A DNA stretch of 64,000 nucleotides from Streptosporangium sp. NBC_01755 (GCF_035917995.1 NZ_CP109131.1:4712001-4776000); one strand, 5' to 3'. Positions 32,815 through 43,476 are shown, counted from the stretch's first letter. Made by a program: numbers and translations. The notes: generated by a model not told the origin, from the sequence alone.

Positions 32815-34232
32815 TCCGAACTCCAAAGGTGCAGTGCGGCGTACGCCCGCCATGGACGCCACCGCTCGATGTGCTCTTCCGGGATGCCCAGGCAGGCCAT
32901 GGCCCGCCGCAGGCCGAGGTCTCCGCCCGGCCAGGCGTCCGGGTCACGCAGCGCCCGCAACGCGATGTAGCCCGAGGTCCACGGCCCGATCCCGGGAACC
33001 TCAAGCAGCCCGGCCACCGCCTGGGCGGGCTCCTGCGCCCCGTCCAGGTCGATCTCGCCGTCCGCCACCCTGGCGGCGAGTGCCTTCAGCGTGGCCACCC
33101 GCCGCCCGGTCAGGCCCAGCCCGCCCAGATCCGCCTCGTGGAGCTGCGCCGCGGTCGGGAACAGGTGGGCCGGCCCCTCGTCGCCGCCTGTTTCGAGATG
33201 CGGGCGGCCGGCTCGGGCGGCGACGCGTCCGAGGATGGTGCGGGCGCCCGCGACGGAGATCTGCTGGCCGATCACGGCGCGGACGGCCATTTCGAAGCCG
33301 TCCCACGCGCCGGGCACCCGCAGCCCGGGGCGGGCGGCGACGAGCGGTTCCAGCGAGGTCTCCCCGAGGGCGGCGGAGATGGCCTGGGGGTCCGCGTCGA
33401 GGTCGAGGAGGCGGCGGCAGCGGGCGACGATCCTGGCCAGGCGGCCGGTGTCGTCGACGCGCACGTCCAGCCGGACGTGGTCCACCTCGGGGGTGAGGGT
33501 GACCGTGCCGCCGGGGACGGCGCGGCTGTAGGACGTGCCGTCCGCGTGTTCCAGGCCGGGGATCGCCCGCGCGGCCAGGAACCGCATCAGGGTCGCGGCG
33601 TCGTACGGCTCCCTGTGGTGCAACCGCAGGGTCAGTGCGTCGCCCGGGACACCGGCCCTGTGCCGCGTGGTCGCCCGCAGCTCGCCCGGGGTGAAGCCGT
33701 AGGTGTCCTTCATGGTCGCGTTGAACTGCCGGACGCTGCCGAAACCCGACGCGAACGCCACGTCGACGATCGGCAGTCCGGTCTCCGTCAGCAGTTGCTT
33801 GGCCAGCAGCAGGCGCTTGGTCCTGGCCACGGCCAGCGGCCCCACGCCGATCTCCGTGGTGAACAGCCGGTGCAGATGCCGCCCGGTGATGTGCAGCCGC
33901 GCGGCCAGCCGGGCCATCCCGCCGTCGTCCGCCACGCCCTCGTCGATCAGCCGGAGGGCCCTGCCGACCAGGTCGCCCCGGTGGTCCCAGCCGGGATCGC
34001 CGGGGCTCAGCTCGGGCCGGCACCGCTTGCACGGCCGGAACCCGGCCGCCTCGGCGGAGGCCGCGTGGCGATAGAACCGCACGTTGCGGCTGGAAGGGGT
34101 GCGTGCCGGGCAGATCGGCCGGCAGTAGATGTGGGTGGAGGTGACCGCCGTGTAGAACCGCCCGTCGAACCGGGCGTCCCTGGCGGCCACCGCGCGGTAA
34201 CAGGCATCGAAGTCGAGCTCTCTCACGGACAT
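32811..34232 (-). CDS. alkA: Ada-AlkA fusion: methyl-phosphotriester sensor and 3-methyladenine DNA glycosylase
   Basis: This is a 473-residue fusion. Residues 1-80 are the Ada zinc domain with four Cys (IYCRPICPARTPSSRNVRFY and FRPCKRCRPE), where the first accepts a methyl group. Residues about 85-190 are an AraC-type helix-turn-helix (FASGFGSVRQFNATMKDTYGFTPGEL). The rest is AlkA with the helix-hairpin-helix LLEVPGIGPWTSGYIALRALRDPDAWPGGDLGLRRA carrying the catalytic Asp. The fusion should both repair DNA and activate the adaptive response, probably its own operon with ogt. I chose ATG 34232; a longer upstream frame is non-coding shadow. Confidence 0.93.
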   Translation of the reverse strand: MSVRELDFDACYRAVAARDARFDGRFYTAVTSTHIYCRPICPARTPSSRNVRFYRHAASAEAAGFRPCKRCRPELSPGDPGWDHRGDLVGRALRLIDEGVADDGGMARLAARLHITGRHLHRLFTTEIGVGPLAVARTKRLLLAKQLLTETGLPIVDVAFASGFGSVRQFNATMKDTYGFTPGELRATTRHRAGVPGDALTLRLHHREPYDAATLMRFLAARAIPGLEHADGTSYSRAVPGGTVTLTPEVDHVRLDVRVDDTGRLARIVARCRRLLDLDADPQAISAALGETSLEPLVAARPGLRVPGAWDGFEMAVRAVIGQQISVAGARTILGRVAARAGRPHLETGGDEGPAHLFPTAAQLHEADLGGLGLTGRRVATLKALAARVADGEIDLDGAQEPAQAVAGLLEVPGIGPWTSGYIALRALRDPDAWPGGDLGLRRAMACLGIPEEHIERWRPWRAYAALHLWSSE

Positions 34233-34449
34233 GCTGACGACGCTACTCGCAGCCCAAGTCATCCTGCTGGCGGGAATCGGACATGGTCGTGGTGGCCCGT
34301 CGCGGAGCGGGAACGGCCCGTGGAAGGGCCGTGACGGGCCGGGGCCGGGGAGCATGGGAAGTGCCTCACCGAAAGCGCGGCCGGGGGGAGGCGTCACCCA
34401 GGGGGCGTGCCGGACGTCTCGGGCGGCAGGGGACACGCGCGACGAGGTG

Positions 34450-35403
34450 TCACTTGGAGGAGACGCCGACCCCGATCTCGAACTCCCGGTAGACACGGGC
34501 CCAGAATCCGTCGCGCAGCCAGACGCGCGCCTCGGGGTAGGGGCGGAGGGAGTGACCCAGCTCCTTCTCCGCCTCGATGAGCAACTCGGTGTCGATGACC
34601 GTGGGAAGGATCGGCCCTGGCAGCAGGTCGCGGATGTTGTCGCGGCCGCGGGTGAGGATCCACTTCTGGGCCACGTGCTCGCCGACCTCCTCGACGCGAG
34701 GGCGGCTCGGGCCCAGCTTGGTGACCTGGCCCGCCGGGGACTTGGGCTTGGCGGTGGCGGTGGCGGCGGTGCGCCCGGCGAAGACCTGGGCGGGGGAGGG
34801 GGCGATCGGGGCGGCCGGCACCGGGACCGGCGCGGGGGCCCGGCTGAAGAAGGAGCGCAGGAAGTCGGCACTGATGATCTCGACGGTGTCGGACTCCCAG
34901 ACCAGGCGCTCGGCCTGGTTGGTGCCGTACGGCGGCTCCACCCCCCACAGGTGGATCCGCACACCGTAGGCCTGGGCGGCCTCGACGGCGGGGACCATGT
35001 CCTCGTCCCCGGCCAGCAGTATCGTGTCGCTCACCGCGTGGTGCCTGGCCAGCGCCTCCAGGTCGCTCCTGATCTGCGCGTCCACGCCCTTCTGCTGGCC
35101 CCTCGCGTTGAGGTTGCCCAGGCGGACCTTGACCCAGGGGAGCTGCGCGATGACCCGCTGGTCGACGGTCGGCACCCGGTCACGGGCGGCGTCGTACCAG
35201 TAGATCCTCAGCAGCTCGCCGTGGATCCGCTCCTCCGCGTGCTTCTGCAACGCCTGGATCAGTTCGTCCGCCGCCACCCGGTACTCCTTGCGCTCCTTGG
35301 CACTCAGAAGCACCTCCCCCGCCGCGGCGTACAGGTATCCGACGTCGACCAGGACGGCGTACTTCGCGGCGATGGGGTGTGACGTGAGGTCCAGGATGGT
35401 CAT
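34450..35403 (-). CDS. NYN-domain (PIN-like) putative RNase
   Basis: This 317-residue protein has an N-terminal NYN domain: AVLVDVGYLY carries the first acidic residue, and GVDAQIRSDLEAL and TILLAGDEDMVPAVEAAQAYG carry the others. All predicted metal ligands are present, so a metal-dependent nuclease activity is plausible. After a Pro/Ala linker the C-terminal ~100 residues (WILTRGRDNIRDLLPGPILP) form a conserved helical region. Start ATG 35403 is clear. The cellular target is unknown. Confidence 0.85.
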   Translation of the reverse strand: MTILDLTSHPIAAKYAVLVDVGYLYAAAGEVLLSAKERKEYRVAADELIQALQKHAEERIHGELLRIYWYDAARDRVPTVDQRVIAQLPWVKVRLGNLNARGQQKGVDAQIRSDLEALARHHAVSDTILLAGDEDMVPAVEAAQAYGVRIHLWGVEPPYGTNQAERLVWESDTVEIISADFLRSFFSRAPAPVPVPAAPIAPSPAQVFAGRTAATATAKPKSPAGQVTKLGPSRPRVEEVGEHVAQKWILTRGRDNIRDLLPGPILPTVIDTELLIEAEKELGHSLRPYPEARVWLRDGFWARVYREFEIGVGVSSK

Positions 35404-35504
35404 GTCGTCCTCCAGGCCTCGGAACTAGCTGATCGGCTGACTATATGCGCCCATTTCTTAGATGGTCCCAACTCTCGTGCAAGTTGACACCCCGTTCTGA
35501 GGAT

Positions 35505-35711
35505 CTATCTCGGCAGTGCGCTCGATCTCCACGCGCCTTGTCCGGTAGGCAGATGTTTTCGCATGCGATGTGAGTGATTGCTCCATGATTTCGGCGTTTG
35601 TGGGACTTTATGGCCCGAAGTCGCAGCCGCGGCATGGACGGAGAGGGCGATCACCACCGCGGCGATCTCCTCGGGTGTCGCGTCCCCTTTGATGATCTTC
35701 AGGTGTCTCAC
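35505..35711 (-). CDS. accE: Acyl-CoA carboxylase epsilon subunit
   Basis: This 68-residue protein matches the actinobacterial AccE pattern: [21 protein letters not shown] at the N-terminus, a short linker, and [10 protein letters not shown]...[10 protein letters not shown] at the C-terminus. Epsilon subunits bind the beta subunit and stabilise the holoenzyme. GTG 35711 overlaps the end of the beta-subunit gene (GTGA), so expression is coupled. Confidence 0.85.
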   Translation of the reverse strand: MRHLKIIKGDATPEEIAAVVIALSVHAAAATSGHKVPQTPKSWSNHSHRMRKHLPTGQGAWRSSALPR

Positions 35712-37312
35712 AGCGGGATGTTCCCATGCTTCTTCGGGGGCAGGGTCGCGCGCTTGTTGCGCAGGGCCCTGAGCGCCTTGACGATCTGAACCCGGGTGGC
35801 GGAAGGGCGAATCACCGCATCCACATACCCACGTTCGGCCGCGAGATACGGGTTGGCGAGCGTGTCCTCATATTCGGTGACGAACCGGGCCCGCTGGGCG
35901 TCCGGATCATCGGCCGAGGCGAGCTCGCGCCGATAGAGGACGTTGACCGCGCCCTGCGCCCCCATCACCGCGATCTGCGCGGTCGGCCAGGCCAGGTTGA
36001 TGTCGGCGCCCAGGTGCTTGGAACCCATGACGTCGTACGCTCCACCGTACGCCTTGCGTGTGATGACCGTGACCAGCGGCACCGTCGCCTCGGCGTAGGC
36101 GTAGAGCAGTTTGGCGCCGCGACGGATGATCCCGTTCCATTCCTGGTCGGTGCCGGGAAGGAATCCAGGGACATCGACGAATGTCAGCACCGGAATGTTA
36201 AAGGCATCGCAGGTACGTACGAATCTCGCGGCCTTCTCCGAGGCCGCGATGTCCAGCGTGCCGGCGAAACTCATCGGCTGGTTGGCGACGATTCCCACGG
36301 AGCGCCCTTCGACCCGGCCGAAACCCACCAGGATGTTGGGCGCGAATTGCGCGTGTACCTCCAGGAATTCACCGTCGTCCAAGATGTGTTCGAGAACCGA
36401 GTGCATGTCGTAGGGCTGGTTCGCCGAGTCGGGGATCAGCGTGTCGAGTTCGCGGTCGGAGTCGGTGGTCTCCAGCACCACCTCGGCGTCGAACACCGGG
36501 GTCTCGTCCATGTTGTTGGACGGCAGGTAGGAGAGCAGCGCCCTGGCGAACTCCAGGCAGTCGGCCTCGTCGGAGGCCTCGTAGTGGGCGACACCCGAGC
36601 GGGAGTTGTGCGTGTGTGCGCCGCCGAGCTCCTCGAACGTCACCTCCTCGCCGGTGACGGTCCTGATCACGTCGGGGCCGGTGATGAACATGTGCGACTT
36701 CTCCGACACCATCAGCACGAAGTCGGTGAGGGCCGGTGAGTAGACGGCACCGCCCGCGCACGGGCCCATGATCAGCGAGATCTGCGGGATCACCCCGGAG
36801 GAGTGGACGTTCCGCTTGAAGATCTCGGCGTACAGGCCCAGCGAGACGACGCCCTCCTGGATGCGCGCGCCGCCGGAGTCGTTGATGCCGATCATCGGGC
36901 AGCCGGTCTTCAGCGCGTGGTCCATGACCTTGACGATCTTCTCTCCGAAGACCTCGCCCAGGGAGCCGCCGAAGACCGTGAAGTCCTGGGAGAACACCGC
37001 CACGGGGCGGCCGTCGACGGTGCCGTGCCCGGTCACGACCCCGTCGCCGTACGGACGCGCACGCTCCATGCCGAAGCTCGTGGAGCGGTGCCTGGCGAGT
37101 TCGTCGAACTCCACGAAGCTGTCCTCGTCGAGGAAGGCGAGGACCCGCTCCCTGGCGGTCATCTTGCCCTTCGCGTGCTGTTTCTCGATGGCGCGTGCGG
37201 AACCGGCGTGGGTGGCCTCGTCCAGACGGCGTTCCAGGTCGGCCAGTCTGCCGGCCGTCGTACGGACGTCGGGTGCGGCGGCCGTGGTTTCGGCGCTCAG
37301 GGGCTCGCTCAT
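35708..37312 (-). CDS. accD: Acyl-CoA (propionyl/acetyl-CoA) carboxylase beta subunit
   Basis: This 534-residue carboxyltransferase moves CO2 from biotin to an acyl-CoA. Both crotonase-fold halves are seen: [21 protein letters not shown] (first oxyanion region) and [35 protein letters not shown] with [19 protein letters not shown] (second). The length and these blocks match the PccB/AccD5 type rather than the split AccA/AccD of other bacteria. ATG 37312. accE follows directly; the alpha subunit at 12036-13790 is a likely partner. Confidence 0.93.
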   Translation of the reverse strand: MSEPLSAETTAAAPDVRTTAGRLADLERRLDEATHAGSARAIEKQHAKGKMTARERVLAFLDEDSFVEFDELARHRSTSFGMERARPYGDGVVTGHGTVDGRPVAVFSQDFTVFGGSLGEVFGEKIVKVMDHALKTGCPMIGINDSGGARIQEGVVSLGLYAEIFKRNVHSSGVIPQISLIMGPCAGGAVYSPALTDFVLMVSEKSHMFITGPDVIRTVTGEEVTFEELGGAHTHNSRSGVAHYEASDEADCLEFARALLSYLPSNNMDETPVFDAEVVLETTDSDRELDTLIPDSANQPYDMHSVLEHILDDGEFLEVHAQFAPNILVGFGRVEGRSVGIVANQPMSFAGTLDIAASEKAARFVRTCDAFNIPVLTFVDVPGFLPGTDQEWNGIIRRGAKLLYAYAEATVPLVTVITRKAYGGAYDVMGSKHLGADINLAWPTAQIAVMGAQGAVNVLYRRELASADDPDAQRARFVTEYEDTLANPYLAAERGYVDAVIRPSATRVQIVKALRALRNKRATLPPKKHGNIPL

Positions 37313-37419
37313 GCCAGCAGGGTAAACCGCCCTCTGACAGTGCGAACTATCGGGGGCGACCGTTCGTTTCCCGGGTGAGCCGGCTGATCGCCGGAGTCGT
37401 GATCCTGGAAGGGGGGAGC

Positions 37420-38202
37420 ATGCCGGACGCCATCGAGGCGGTGAGAACGCAGGGGCTGTTCAAGAGGTTCGGGCAGCAGGTGGCCGTGGGAGGCGTCGAC
37501 CTCGTGGTGCCCGGCGGCAGCTTCGCCGGGCTGGTCGGTCCCAACGGGGCGGGGAAGACCACAACGCTCAGCATGGTCACCGGCCTGCTGCGTCCCGACG
37601 GAGGCTCGATCCACATCGGCGGCCTCGACGTCTGGCGCGACCAGGTCGCGGTCAAGAGCCGCATCGGTGTGCTCCCCGAGGGGCTGCGCCTGTTCGAGCG
37701 GCTGTCGGGCAGGGAACTGCTGTCCTACAACGGCCAGCTCCGCGGCATCCCCAGGGCTGAGGTGGAGCAGCGGGCGGAAGGGCTGCTGAAGGTCATGGGC
37801 CTGACCGAGTCGGCGGACAAGCTCGTCGTCGACTACTCGACGGGCATGCGTAAGAAGATCGGCCTGGCGGCCGCGCTGCTGCACAACCCCGGTGTGCTCT
37901 TTCTCGACGAGCCGTTCGAGGGCGTCGACCCGGTAAGCGCCAACACGCTCGTCGAGGTGCTCAGGCGCTACACCGCCTCCGGCTCGACCGTGGTCTTCTC
38001 CAGCCACGTCATGGATCTCGTGGAACGCCTGTGCGACTGGGTCTCGGTGATGGACGGCGGGCGGATCGTCGCCCAGGGGCCGCTGGACGAGATCAGGGCG
38101 GGCCGCAGCCTCAACGAGGCGTTCCTGGGGCTGGTCGGCGTCCGTGGTGACGGCGCGAGTGGGCAGGAGGGCCTGTCGTGGCTGGGCACGACCCCGGCAT
38201 GA
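37420..38202 (+). CDS. ABC transporter ATP-binding protein
   Basis: This is a 260-residue ABC ATPase. Walker A is GPNGAGKTT (about residue 40), the signature is [12 protein letters not shown], Walker B is [12 protein letters not shown], and the H-loop is FSSHVMD. The sequence type is that of ABC-2 exporters (natA/ccmA-like). ATG 37420 has GAAGGGGGGAG upstream. Its stop overlaps the start of the membrane subunit gene. The substrate is unknown. Confidence 0.93.
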   Translation: MPDAIEAVRTQGLFKRFGQQVAVGGVDLVVPGGSFAGLVGPNGAGKTTTLSMVTGLLRPDGGSIHIGGLDVWRDQVAVKSRIGVLPEGLRLFERLSGRELLSYNGQLRGIPRAEVEQRAEGLLKVMGLTESADKLVVDYSTGMRKKIGLAAALLHNPGVLFLDEPFEGVDPVSANTLVEVLRRYTASGSTVVFSSHVMDLVERLCDWVSVMDGGRIVAQGPLDEIRAGRSLNEAFLGLVGVRGDGASGQEGLSWLGTTPA

Positions 38203-39809
38203 GCGCGGTGAACCGGGAGAACGCCGTGACCGGGGCGGTGCGGGTGGGGCCCTCGGTGTTCGTACGGCTCAAGCTCCGGCTCGTCGCCGGCAACCTGCGC
38301 GGCAGCGTCCAGCACCTGCTGGGGTTCGTCTTCACGGTGATCGCCGCGATCGTCTTCGCCGCCCTGGGCTTCCTCGCCATGAGCACGCTGCGTTTCATGC
38401 CCCCCGACGTCGCGGGTGACGTCGTCACCGTGCTGTTCGCCGCCTTCCTGGTGGGCTGGGCGGTCGTGCCGCTGCTCGCGTTCGGGCTGGACGACACGCT
38501 CGACCCGTCGCGGCTGGCGCTCTTCCCGCTGCGGACCGGCCGGCTCGCCACCGGCATGTTCGCCGCCTCGGTCACCGGCGTCTGGCCGGTCGCCACGCTG
38601 GTCGTCATGATCGGGGCCGTGGCCGGGCTGGCAGGCGGGGTCGGCGGAGTGCTCCTGGGGACGGTGGCGGTGCTGCTCCACTTCGCGCTCTGTGTCGTTC
38701 TCTCCCGGTTGGTCACCACGGCGCTGTCGGGCGTGCTGCGCACCCGCAGGGGCCGCGACGTGCTGGCCGTCTCGGTGATCTTCGTTGTGCTGGCGGCCCA
38801 GCTGCCCAACCTGCTGCTCAACGGTGGCCTGTCGGCCGACCCGGCGGCGATGCTGGCCGGCGTCGCCTCGGTGCTGCGCTGGACCCCGTCAGGCATGGCG
38901 GCGCACGCCGTCGCGACAGGAGGCGCGGCGGCCCTCCTGGCGATCGTCGTGCTCGCCGCCCTGGTCACCGGGGTGGGATGGCTGTGGATCGCGGCGCTGC
39001 GCCGCGCCCTGGTCTCCCCTGACGCCTCCACCCAGAGCTCCTCGGTGCGCAACTCCCGGGGCCTGCTGGCCTCCGTCCTGCCCGACGGCCCGCTCGCCGC
39101 GGTCGCGGGCAAGGAGCTCAGGTACGCCCGCCGAGACCCGCGCGGCAGGGTCGGCTGGTTCGCCGCCGTCGCGGTGGCCGGCATCATGTCCTTCTCGCTG
39201 AACCAGGACGGCGGCGGCCCGACCGGGGTCGCCCTGGCGGTCGTTCCGGCCTGCATCGGCGCCGCGCTGATCGGCATGCAGTGGTGCAACGCCTTCGGCA
39301 TCGACGGCCGCTCCCTGTGGATGAACGCCGTCGCCTACGGCACCGACCGCGACTGGCGCACGGACATGGCGGGGCGGCACCTGGCCGTGGCGACGATCGC
39401 GCTCCCGCTGCTGATCGCGCTCGCCACGGTCGCGGCCCTGCGGGCCGGAGACGTCGTCTGGGCGGTCCCGGCCACGCTGACCGCCTGGGGCGTCCTCGGG
39501 GTCGGGCTCGGGGTGGGCGCGCTGACCAGCGTGCAGCTGCCCTACAGCGTGCCCGAGCGTCTGAACGCCTTCACCGGCGCCGCCCCGGGGCAGGGCGGTA
39601 TCGCCTTCGTGGCGTCGTTCGGCGCGCTGATCGGCACCGGCCTGCTCGCGCTGCCGATCGTCCTGCCGATGCTGCTCGGCCTCACCTGGGTCGCCGCGCT
39701 GGCGGTGCCGTACGGAGTGCTGGTCTCCTGGGGCGGCCGAAGAATCGCAGGTAAAGCTGCTTTCGCCAGGTATCCAGAGCTGCTGCAGGCGACCTCCAGG
39801 GCCACCTGA
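38199..39809 (+). CDS. ABC transporter membrane subunit (ABC-2-like)
   Basis: This is a 536-residue protein with about twelve predicted membrane helices (for example LLGFVFTVIAAIVFAALGFLAM and FLVGWAVVPLLAFGL) and a cytoplasmic loop containing AGKELRYARRDPRGRVGWF, which resembles the coupling region of large ABC-2 permeases. ATG 38199 overlaps the ATPase stop. Together with the preceding gene it makes a complete exporter-like pair. Confidence 0.82.
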   Translation: MSAVNRENAVTGAVRVGPSVFVRLKLRLVAGNLRGSVQHLLGFVFTVIAAIVFAALGFLAMSTLRFMPPDVAGDVVTVLFAAFLVGWAVVPLLAFGLDDTLDPSRLALFPLRTGRLATGMFAASVTGVWPVATLVVMIGAVAGLAGGVGGVLLGTVAVLLHFALCVVLSRLVTTALSGVLRTRRGRDVLAVSVIFVVLAAQLPNLLLNGGLSADPAAMLAGVASVLRWTPSGMAAHAVATGGAAALLAIVVLAALVTGVGWLWIAALRRALVSPDASTQSSSVRNSRGLLASVLPDGPLAAVAGKELRYARRDPRGRVGWFAAVAVAGIMSFSLNQDGGGPTGVALAVVPACIGAALIGMQWCNAFGIDGRSLWMNAVAYGTDRDWRTDMAGRHLAVATIALPLLIALATVAALRAGDVVWAVPATLTAWGVLGVGLGVGALTSVQLPYSVPERLNAFTGAAPGQGGIAFVASFGALIGTGLLALPIVLPMLLGLTWVAALAVPYGVLVSWGGRRIAGKAAFARYPELLQATSRAT

Positions 39810-39874
39810 ATGGTCTAGTCCAATGGGTGAGACCGGTCTCCGCCGGAGAAAACGGACTGGGTACGCTGACGAAC

Positions 39875-42511
39875 ATGCCAGCCACCGTGTCTCATCAGGT
39901 AGAGCGCTCCTCCGCTGTCACCGAGATGCCCGACGAGCTGCGTGCGGACGTGCGACTGCTCGGTGAGCTTCTGGGGCAGGTCATCGCCGAGCATGGTGGC
40001 GACGACCTGCTCGCCGACGTCGAACGGCTGCGTAAGGCGGTCATCGGTGCCCGCCGCAGGCAGGTGTCGGTCGACGAGATCACCGCGATGGTGGCCGAGT
40101 GGCCCGTCGAGCGCGCGGTACAGATCGCCCGTGCGTTCACGTGCTACTTCCACCTGGCGAACCTGGCCGAGGAGCACTTCAGAATCCGCACGCTCAGGGT
40201 CCGCGACACCGGCGAGGAGCCGCTGCCGGAGTCCCTGGCCCAGGCGGTCCAGGAGCTCGGCGGCGAGAGGGTCGCCGACCTGGTCGAGGGCCTGCGCCTG
40301 CACCCGGTGCTGACCGCGCACCCCACCGAGGCCCGCAGGCGCGCCGTGGTCACCGCGATCCAGCGCATCAGCGGCCGGCTCGCCACGTACAACAGCCCCG
40401 AGCGGGGTGCCGCCGAGCGGGCGGAGACCCGCCGGCGGCTGCTGGAGGAGATCGACCTGCTCTGGCGAACCGCCCAGCTCAGATCCACCAAGCTGGACCC
40501 GCGAGACGAGGTCCGCACGGCCATGGCGGCCTTCGACGAGACCCTCTTCCGGGTGGTCCCGCAGGTCTACCGCGCCCTGGACGCCGCGCTCGGCGGGGGC
40601 GGCGGCACCGAGAAGCCCCGGGCCCGCGCCTTCGTCAGGTACGGCAGCTGGATCGGCGGCGACCGCGACGGCAACCCGAACGTCACGGCCAAGGTGACCA
40701 GGGACGCCGTGCTCATCCAGTCCGAGCACGTGCTGTTCGCCCTGGAGAACGCCGCCGGCCGGATCGGCCGCTCCCTGACCCTCGCCGCCGGCTACGCCCC
40801 CGCCTCGCCCGAGCTGCGGGCCAAGCTGTCCGCCGCGGTGAACGGCCACCCCGACCTGGTCTCGGAGCTGGCCACCCGCTCCCCGCAGGAGCCGCACCGG
40901 CAGTGGCTGATGTTCGTCGCCGCCCGCATCGCGGCCACCAGGCAGCGCGGCCTCGACCTGGCCTACCGCTCGCCCGAGCAGCTCTTGGAGGACCTGCGGA
41001 TCGCCCAGGACTCGCTGGTCGCGGCCGGGGCGAAGCGGCAGGCGTACGGGGAGCTGCAGCACCTCATCTGGCAGGCGGAGACGTTCGGCTTCCACCTGGC
41101 CGAGCTGGAGGTCCGGCAGCACTCGCAGGTCCACGCCGCCGCGCTGGAGGAGATCGCCGCCGGGCGAACCTCAGAGCGGACCGAGGAGGTCCTGGCCACG
41201 ATCCGCACGATCGCCTGGATCCAGGAGCGGTTCGGGGTGGGTGCCTGCTCCCGCTACGTCGTCTCCTTCACCCGCTCGGCCGACGACATCGCCGCCGTCC
41301 ACGCGCTGGCCGCGCACGCGCTGGGCGAGCGGGCGCCACGGCTCGACGTGGTCCCGCTGTTCGAGTCCGGAGCCGACCTGGCGGCCGCCCCCACCGTGCT
41401 GTCGGGGATGCTCCAGATCCCACAGGTCCAGGCCAGGCTGGCCGAGGACCGGCGCCTGGAGGTCATGCTCGGCTACTCCGACTCCGCCAAGGAGCTCGGC
41501 CCGGCCGCGGCGACACTGAAGCTCTACGAGGCCCAGGAGGCGCTGGCCGCCTGGTCGGCCGAGCACGATGTGCCGCTGACGCTCTTCCACGGCCGGGGCG
41601 GCGCCCTGGGCCGGGGCGGCGGTCCCGCCAACCGGGCGGTGCTCGCGCAGGCCCCGGGTTCGGTGGGAGGCAGGTTCAAGGTCACCGAGCAGGGCGAGGT
41701 CATCTTCGCCCGCTACGGCCACGACGCCATCGCCCGCCGTCACATGGAGCAGGTCACCTCCGCGGTGCTGCTCGCCTCCACCCCGTCCATCGAGGCGCGC
41801 ACGGCCGAGGCCGCGGGACGCTTCCGCGGGGTGGCCGAGCAGGTGGCCTCCGCCTCGGAGAAGGCGTACCGGCTGCTGACCGAGGCCCCCGGCTTCCCCG
41901 AGTGGTTCTCCCTGGTCAGCCCGCTGGAGGAGATCGGCTCGCTCCGCCTGGGCTCCCGCCCGGCCCGGCGCGGCCTCGGCGCGCCCCGGTCCCTGGACGA
42001 CCTGCGGGCCATCCCGTGGGTGTTCGCCTGGGCACAGACCAGGGTCAACCTGCCCGGCTGGTACGGCCTGGGCAGCGGCCTGGAGGCGGTCATCTCCGAG
42101 GCGGGCCTGGGTGAGCTGCGCGCCGCCTACCGGGAGTGGCCGCTGTTCGCCTCGCTGCTGGACAACGTGGAGATGTCGCTGGCCAAGACCGACCGCGACA
42201 TCGCCGCCCGCTACCTCGCGCTCGGCGCCAGGGACGACTTCGTCGAGCAGGTCCTGGCCGAGTACGACCTGACCCGCCGTCTGGTCCTGGAGATCACCGG
42301 CCACACCCGCCTGCTGGAGGACCGCAAGGTCCTGTCCCGCGCGGTGCAGCTCCGCGACCCGTACGTCGACGCGCTCTCCCACCTGCAGCTCCGCGCCCTG
42401 TCCACGCTCCGCGCGGACGAGGGGCTGTCGGAGGAGGAGCGCGAGCGCCTGTCCACGCTGCTGCTGCTCTCGGTCAACGGGGTCGCCGCCGGTCTGCAGA
42501 ACACGGGCTGA
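39875..42511 (+). CDS. ppc: Phosphoenolpyruvate carboxylase
   Basis: This 878-residue enzyme fixes bicarbonate onto PEP to give oxaloacetate. Catalytic signatures are present: VLTAHPTEARRR (active His near residue 145), GYSDSAKELGPAAA (near 532) and FHGRGGALGRGGGP (near 571), plus the C-terminal VNGVAAGLQNTG with the terminal Asn-Thr-Gly. ATG 39875 gives the usual family length; the frame extends 16 codons upstream without support. Single gene, convergent with fdhD. Confidence 0.97.
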   Translation: MPATVSHQVERSSAVTEMPDELRADVRLLGELLGQVIAEHGGDDLLADVERLRKAVIGARRRQVSVDEITAMVAEWPVERAVQIARAFTCYFHLANLAEEHFRIRTLRVRDTGEEPLPESLAQAVQELGGERVADLVEGLRLHPVLTAHPTEARRRAVVTAIQRISGRLATYNSPERGAAERAETRRRLLEEIDLLWRTAQLRSTKLDPRDEVRTAMAAFDETLFRVVPQVYRALDAALGGGGGTEKPRARAFVRYGSWIGGDRDGNPNVTAKVTRDAVLIQSEHVLFALENAAGRIGRSLTLAAGYAPASPELRAKLSAAVNGHPDLVSELATRSPQEPHRQWLMFVAARIAATRQRGLDLAYRSPEQLLEDLRIAQDSLVAAGAKRQAYGELQHLIWQAETFGFHLAELEVRQHSQVHAAALEEIAAGRTSERTEEVLATIRTIAWIQERFGVGACSRYVVSFTRSADDIAAVHALAAHALGERAPRLDVVPLFESGADLAAAPTVLSGMLQIPQVQARLAEDRRLEVMLGYSDSAKELGPAAATLKLYEAQEALAAWSAEHDVPLTLFHGRGGALGRGGGPANRAVLAQAPGSVGGRFKVTEQGEVIFARYGHDAIARRHMEQVTSAVLLASTPSIEARTAEAAGRFRGVAEQVASASEKAYRLLTEAPGFPEWFSLVSPLEEIGSLRLGSRPARRGLGAPRSLDDLRAIPWVFAWAQTRVNLPGWYGLGSGLEAVISEAGLGELRAAYREWPLFASLLDNVEMSLAKTDRDIAARYLALGARDDFVEQVLAEYDLTRRLVLEITGHTRLLEDRKVLSRAVQLRDPYVDALSHLQLRALSTLRADEGLSEEERERLSTLLLLSVNGVAAGLQNTG

Positions 42512-42523
42512 TCCGCCGCACCG

Positions 42524-42551
42524 CCACCCGCCACCCGCCACCCGCCACCCG
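42524..42551. repeat. Heptamer repeat (CCACCCG)x4 between convergent genes
   Basis: Four perfect CCACCCG units lie between ppc and fdhD. They run into an imperfect hairpin (CACCCGCCGG ... CCGGTGGGTG, to about 42582) that may terminate both genes. Confidence 0.8.
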
Positions 42552-42588
42552 CCGGTCCCCGGCACACAGGGGCCGGTGGGTGCGGTGT

Positions 42589-43476
42589 TCACGGGCCGAT
42601 GCGGTGCGCCCCCGCGTAGACGTTGAAGCGCTCCTCGCGCAGGAAGCCGACCAGCGTCATCCCGAACTCACCGGCCAGGTCGACGGCCAGGGAGGAGGGC
42701 GCGGAGACCGCGCAGACGACCGGCAGGCCCGCGGTGAGGGCCTTCTGCATGATCTCGTAGCTGGTCCGCCCGCTGACCATGAGCAGGTGCCCGCCCAGCG
42801 GCAGCCTCCCGGTCATCATGGCCCAGCCGATCAGCTTGTCCACCGCGTTGTGCCGCCCCACGTCCTCACGGACCGCGAGCGGCTCGCCCCCGGCGGTGAA
42901 CAGCCCGGCCGCGTGCAGCCCCCCGGTCTTGCCGAAGACCCCCTGAGCGCGCCTCAGCCGGTCAGGAAGGCCGTACAGGACCTCGGGGGAGACGCGCAGC
43001 AGGTCATCGGCGGCGGGCAGCGGCGAGCAGCGGCCACGCAGGGCGTCGAGGCTGGCGGTGCCGCAGACGCCGCACGCGCTCGACGTCATGAAATGCCGGT
43101 CGAGCGAGGGCAGATCAGGCAGGGTGCCGCCGCGCAGCCGCACGGTCACCGTGTTGTAGCGAGCCTCGGGGGAGACGTCGTCGTCCGTGCAGTAGGCGAT
43201 GGAGGCCACGTCGGCGGGGGCCACGACGCCCTCGCCGTACAGGAATCCGGCGGCCAGTTCGAAGTCGTGCCCCGGGGTGCGCATGGTGATCGCGACGGTG
43301 CGGCGCTCCTCGCCCGCCTGGATCCGGATCTCCAGTGGCTCCTCGGTGGCCAGGTCGTCCCTGCGCTCGTGGAGCGTCCCCGAGCGCATCTGCCCGATCC
43401 GCGCCCGCGTGGTGGGCCCGGGTCTGTGCACGGCCTCCACCTCGGTACCGTCTCGCGGGGCAAGGTGTCTGCTCAT
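42589..43476 (-). CDS. fdhD: FdhD, formate dehydrogenase sulfurtransferase
   Basis: This is a 295-residue accessory protein that transfers sulfur from the cysteine desulfurase to the molybdenum cofactor of formate dehydrogenase. The CxxC loop is SSACGVCGTAS (about residue 130) and the GDP-binding-like region includes REDVGRHNAVDKLIG and LMVSGRTSYEIMQKA. ATG 43476 has GGAAGA upstream; ten extra codons upstream are unlikely. No formate dehydrogenase gene is in the window. Confidence 0.95.
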   Translation of the reverse strand: MSRHLAPRDGTEVEAVHRPGPTTRARIGQMRSGTLHERRDDLATEEPLEIRIQAGEERRTVAITMRTPGHDFELAAGFLYGEGVVAPADVASIAYCTDDDVSPEARYNTVTVRLRGGTLPDLPSLDRHFMTSSACGVCGTASLDALRGRCSPLPAADDLLRVSPEVLYGLPDRLRRAQGVFGKTGGLHAAGLFTAGGEPLAVREDVGRHNAVDKLIGWAMMTGRLPLGGHLLMVSGRTSYEIMQKALTAGLPVVCAVSAPSSLAVDLAGEFGMTLVGFLREERFNVYAGAHRIGP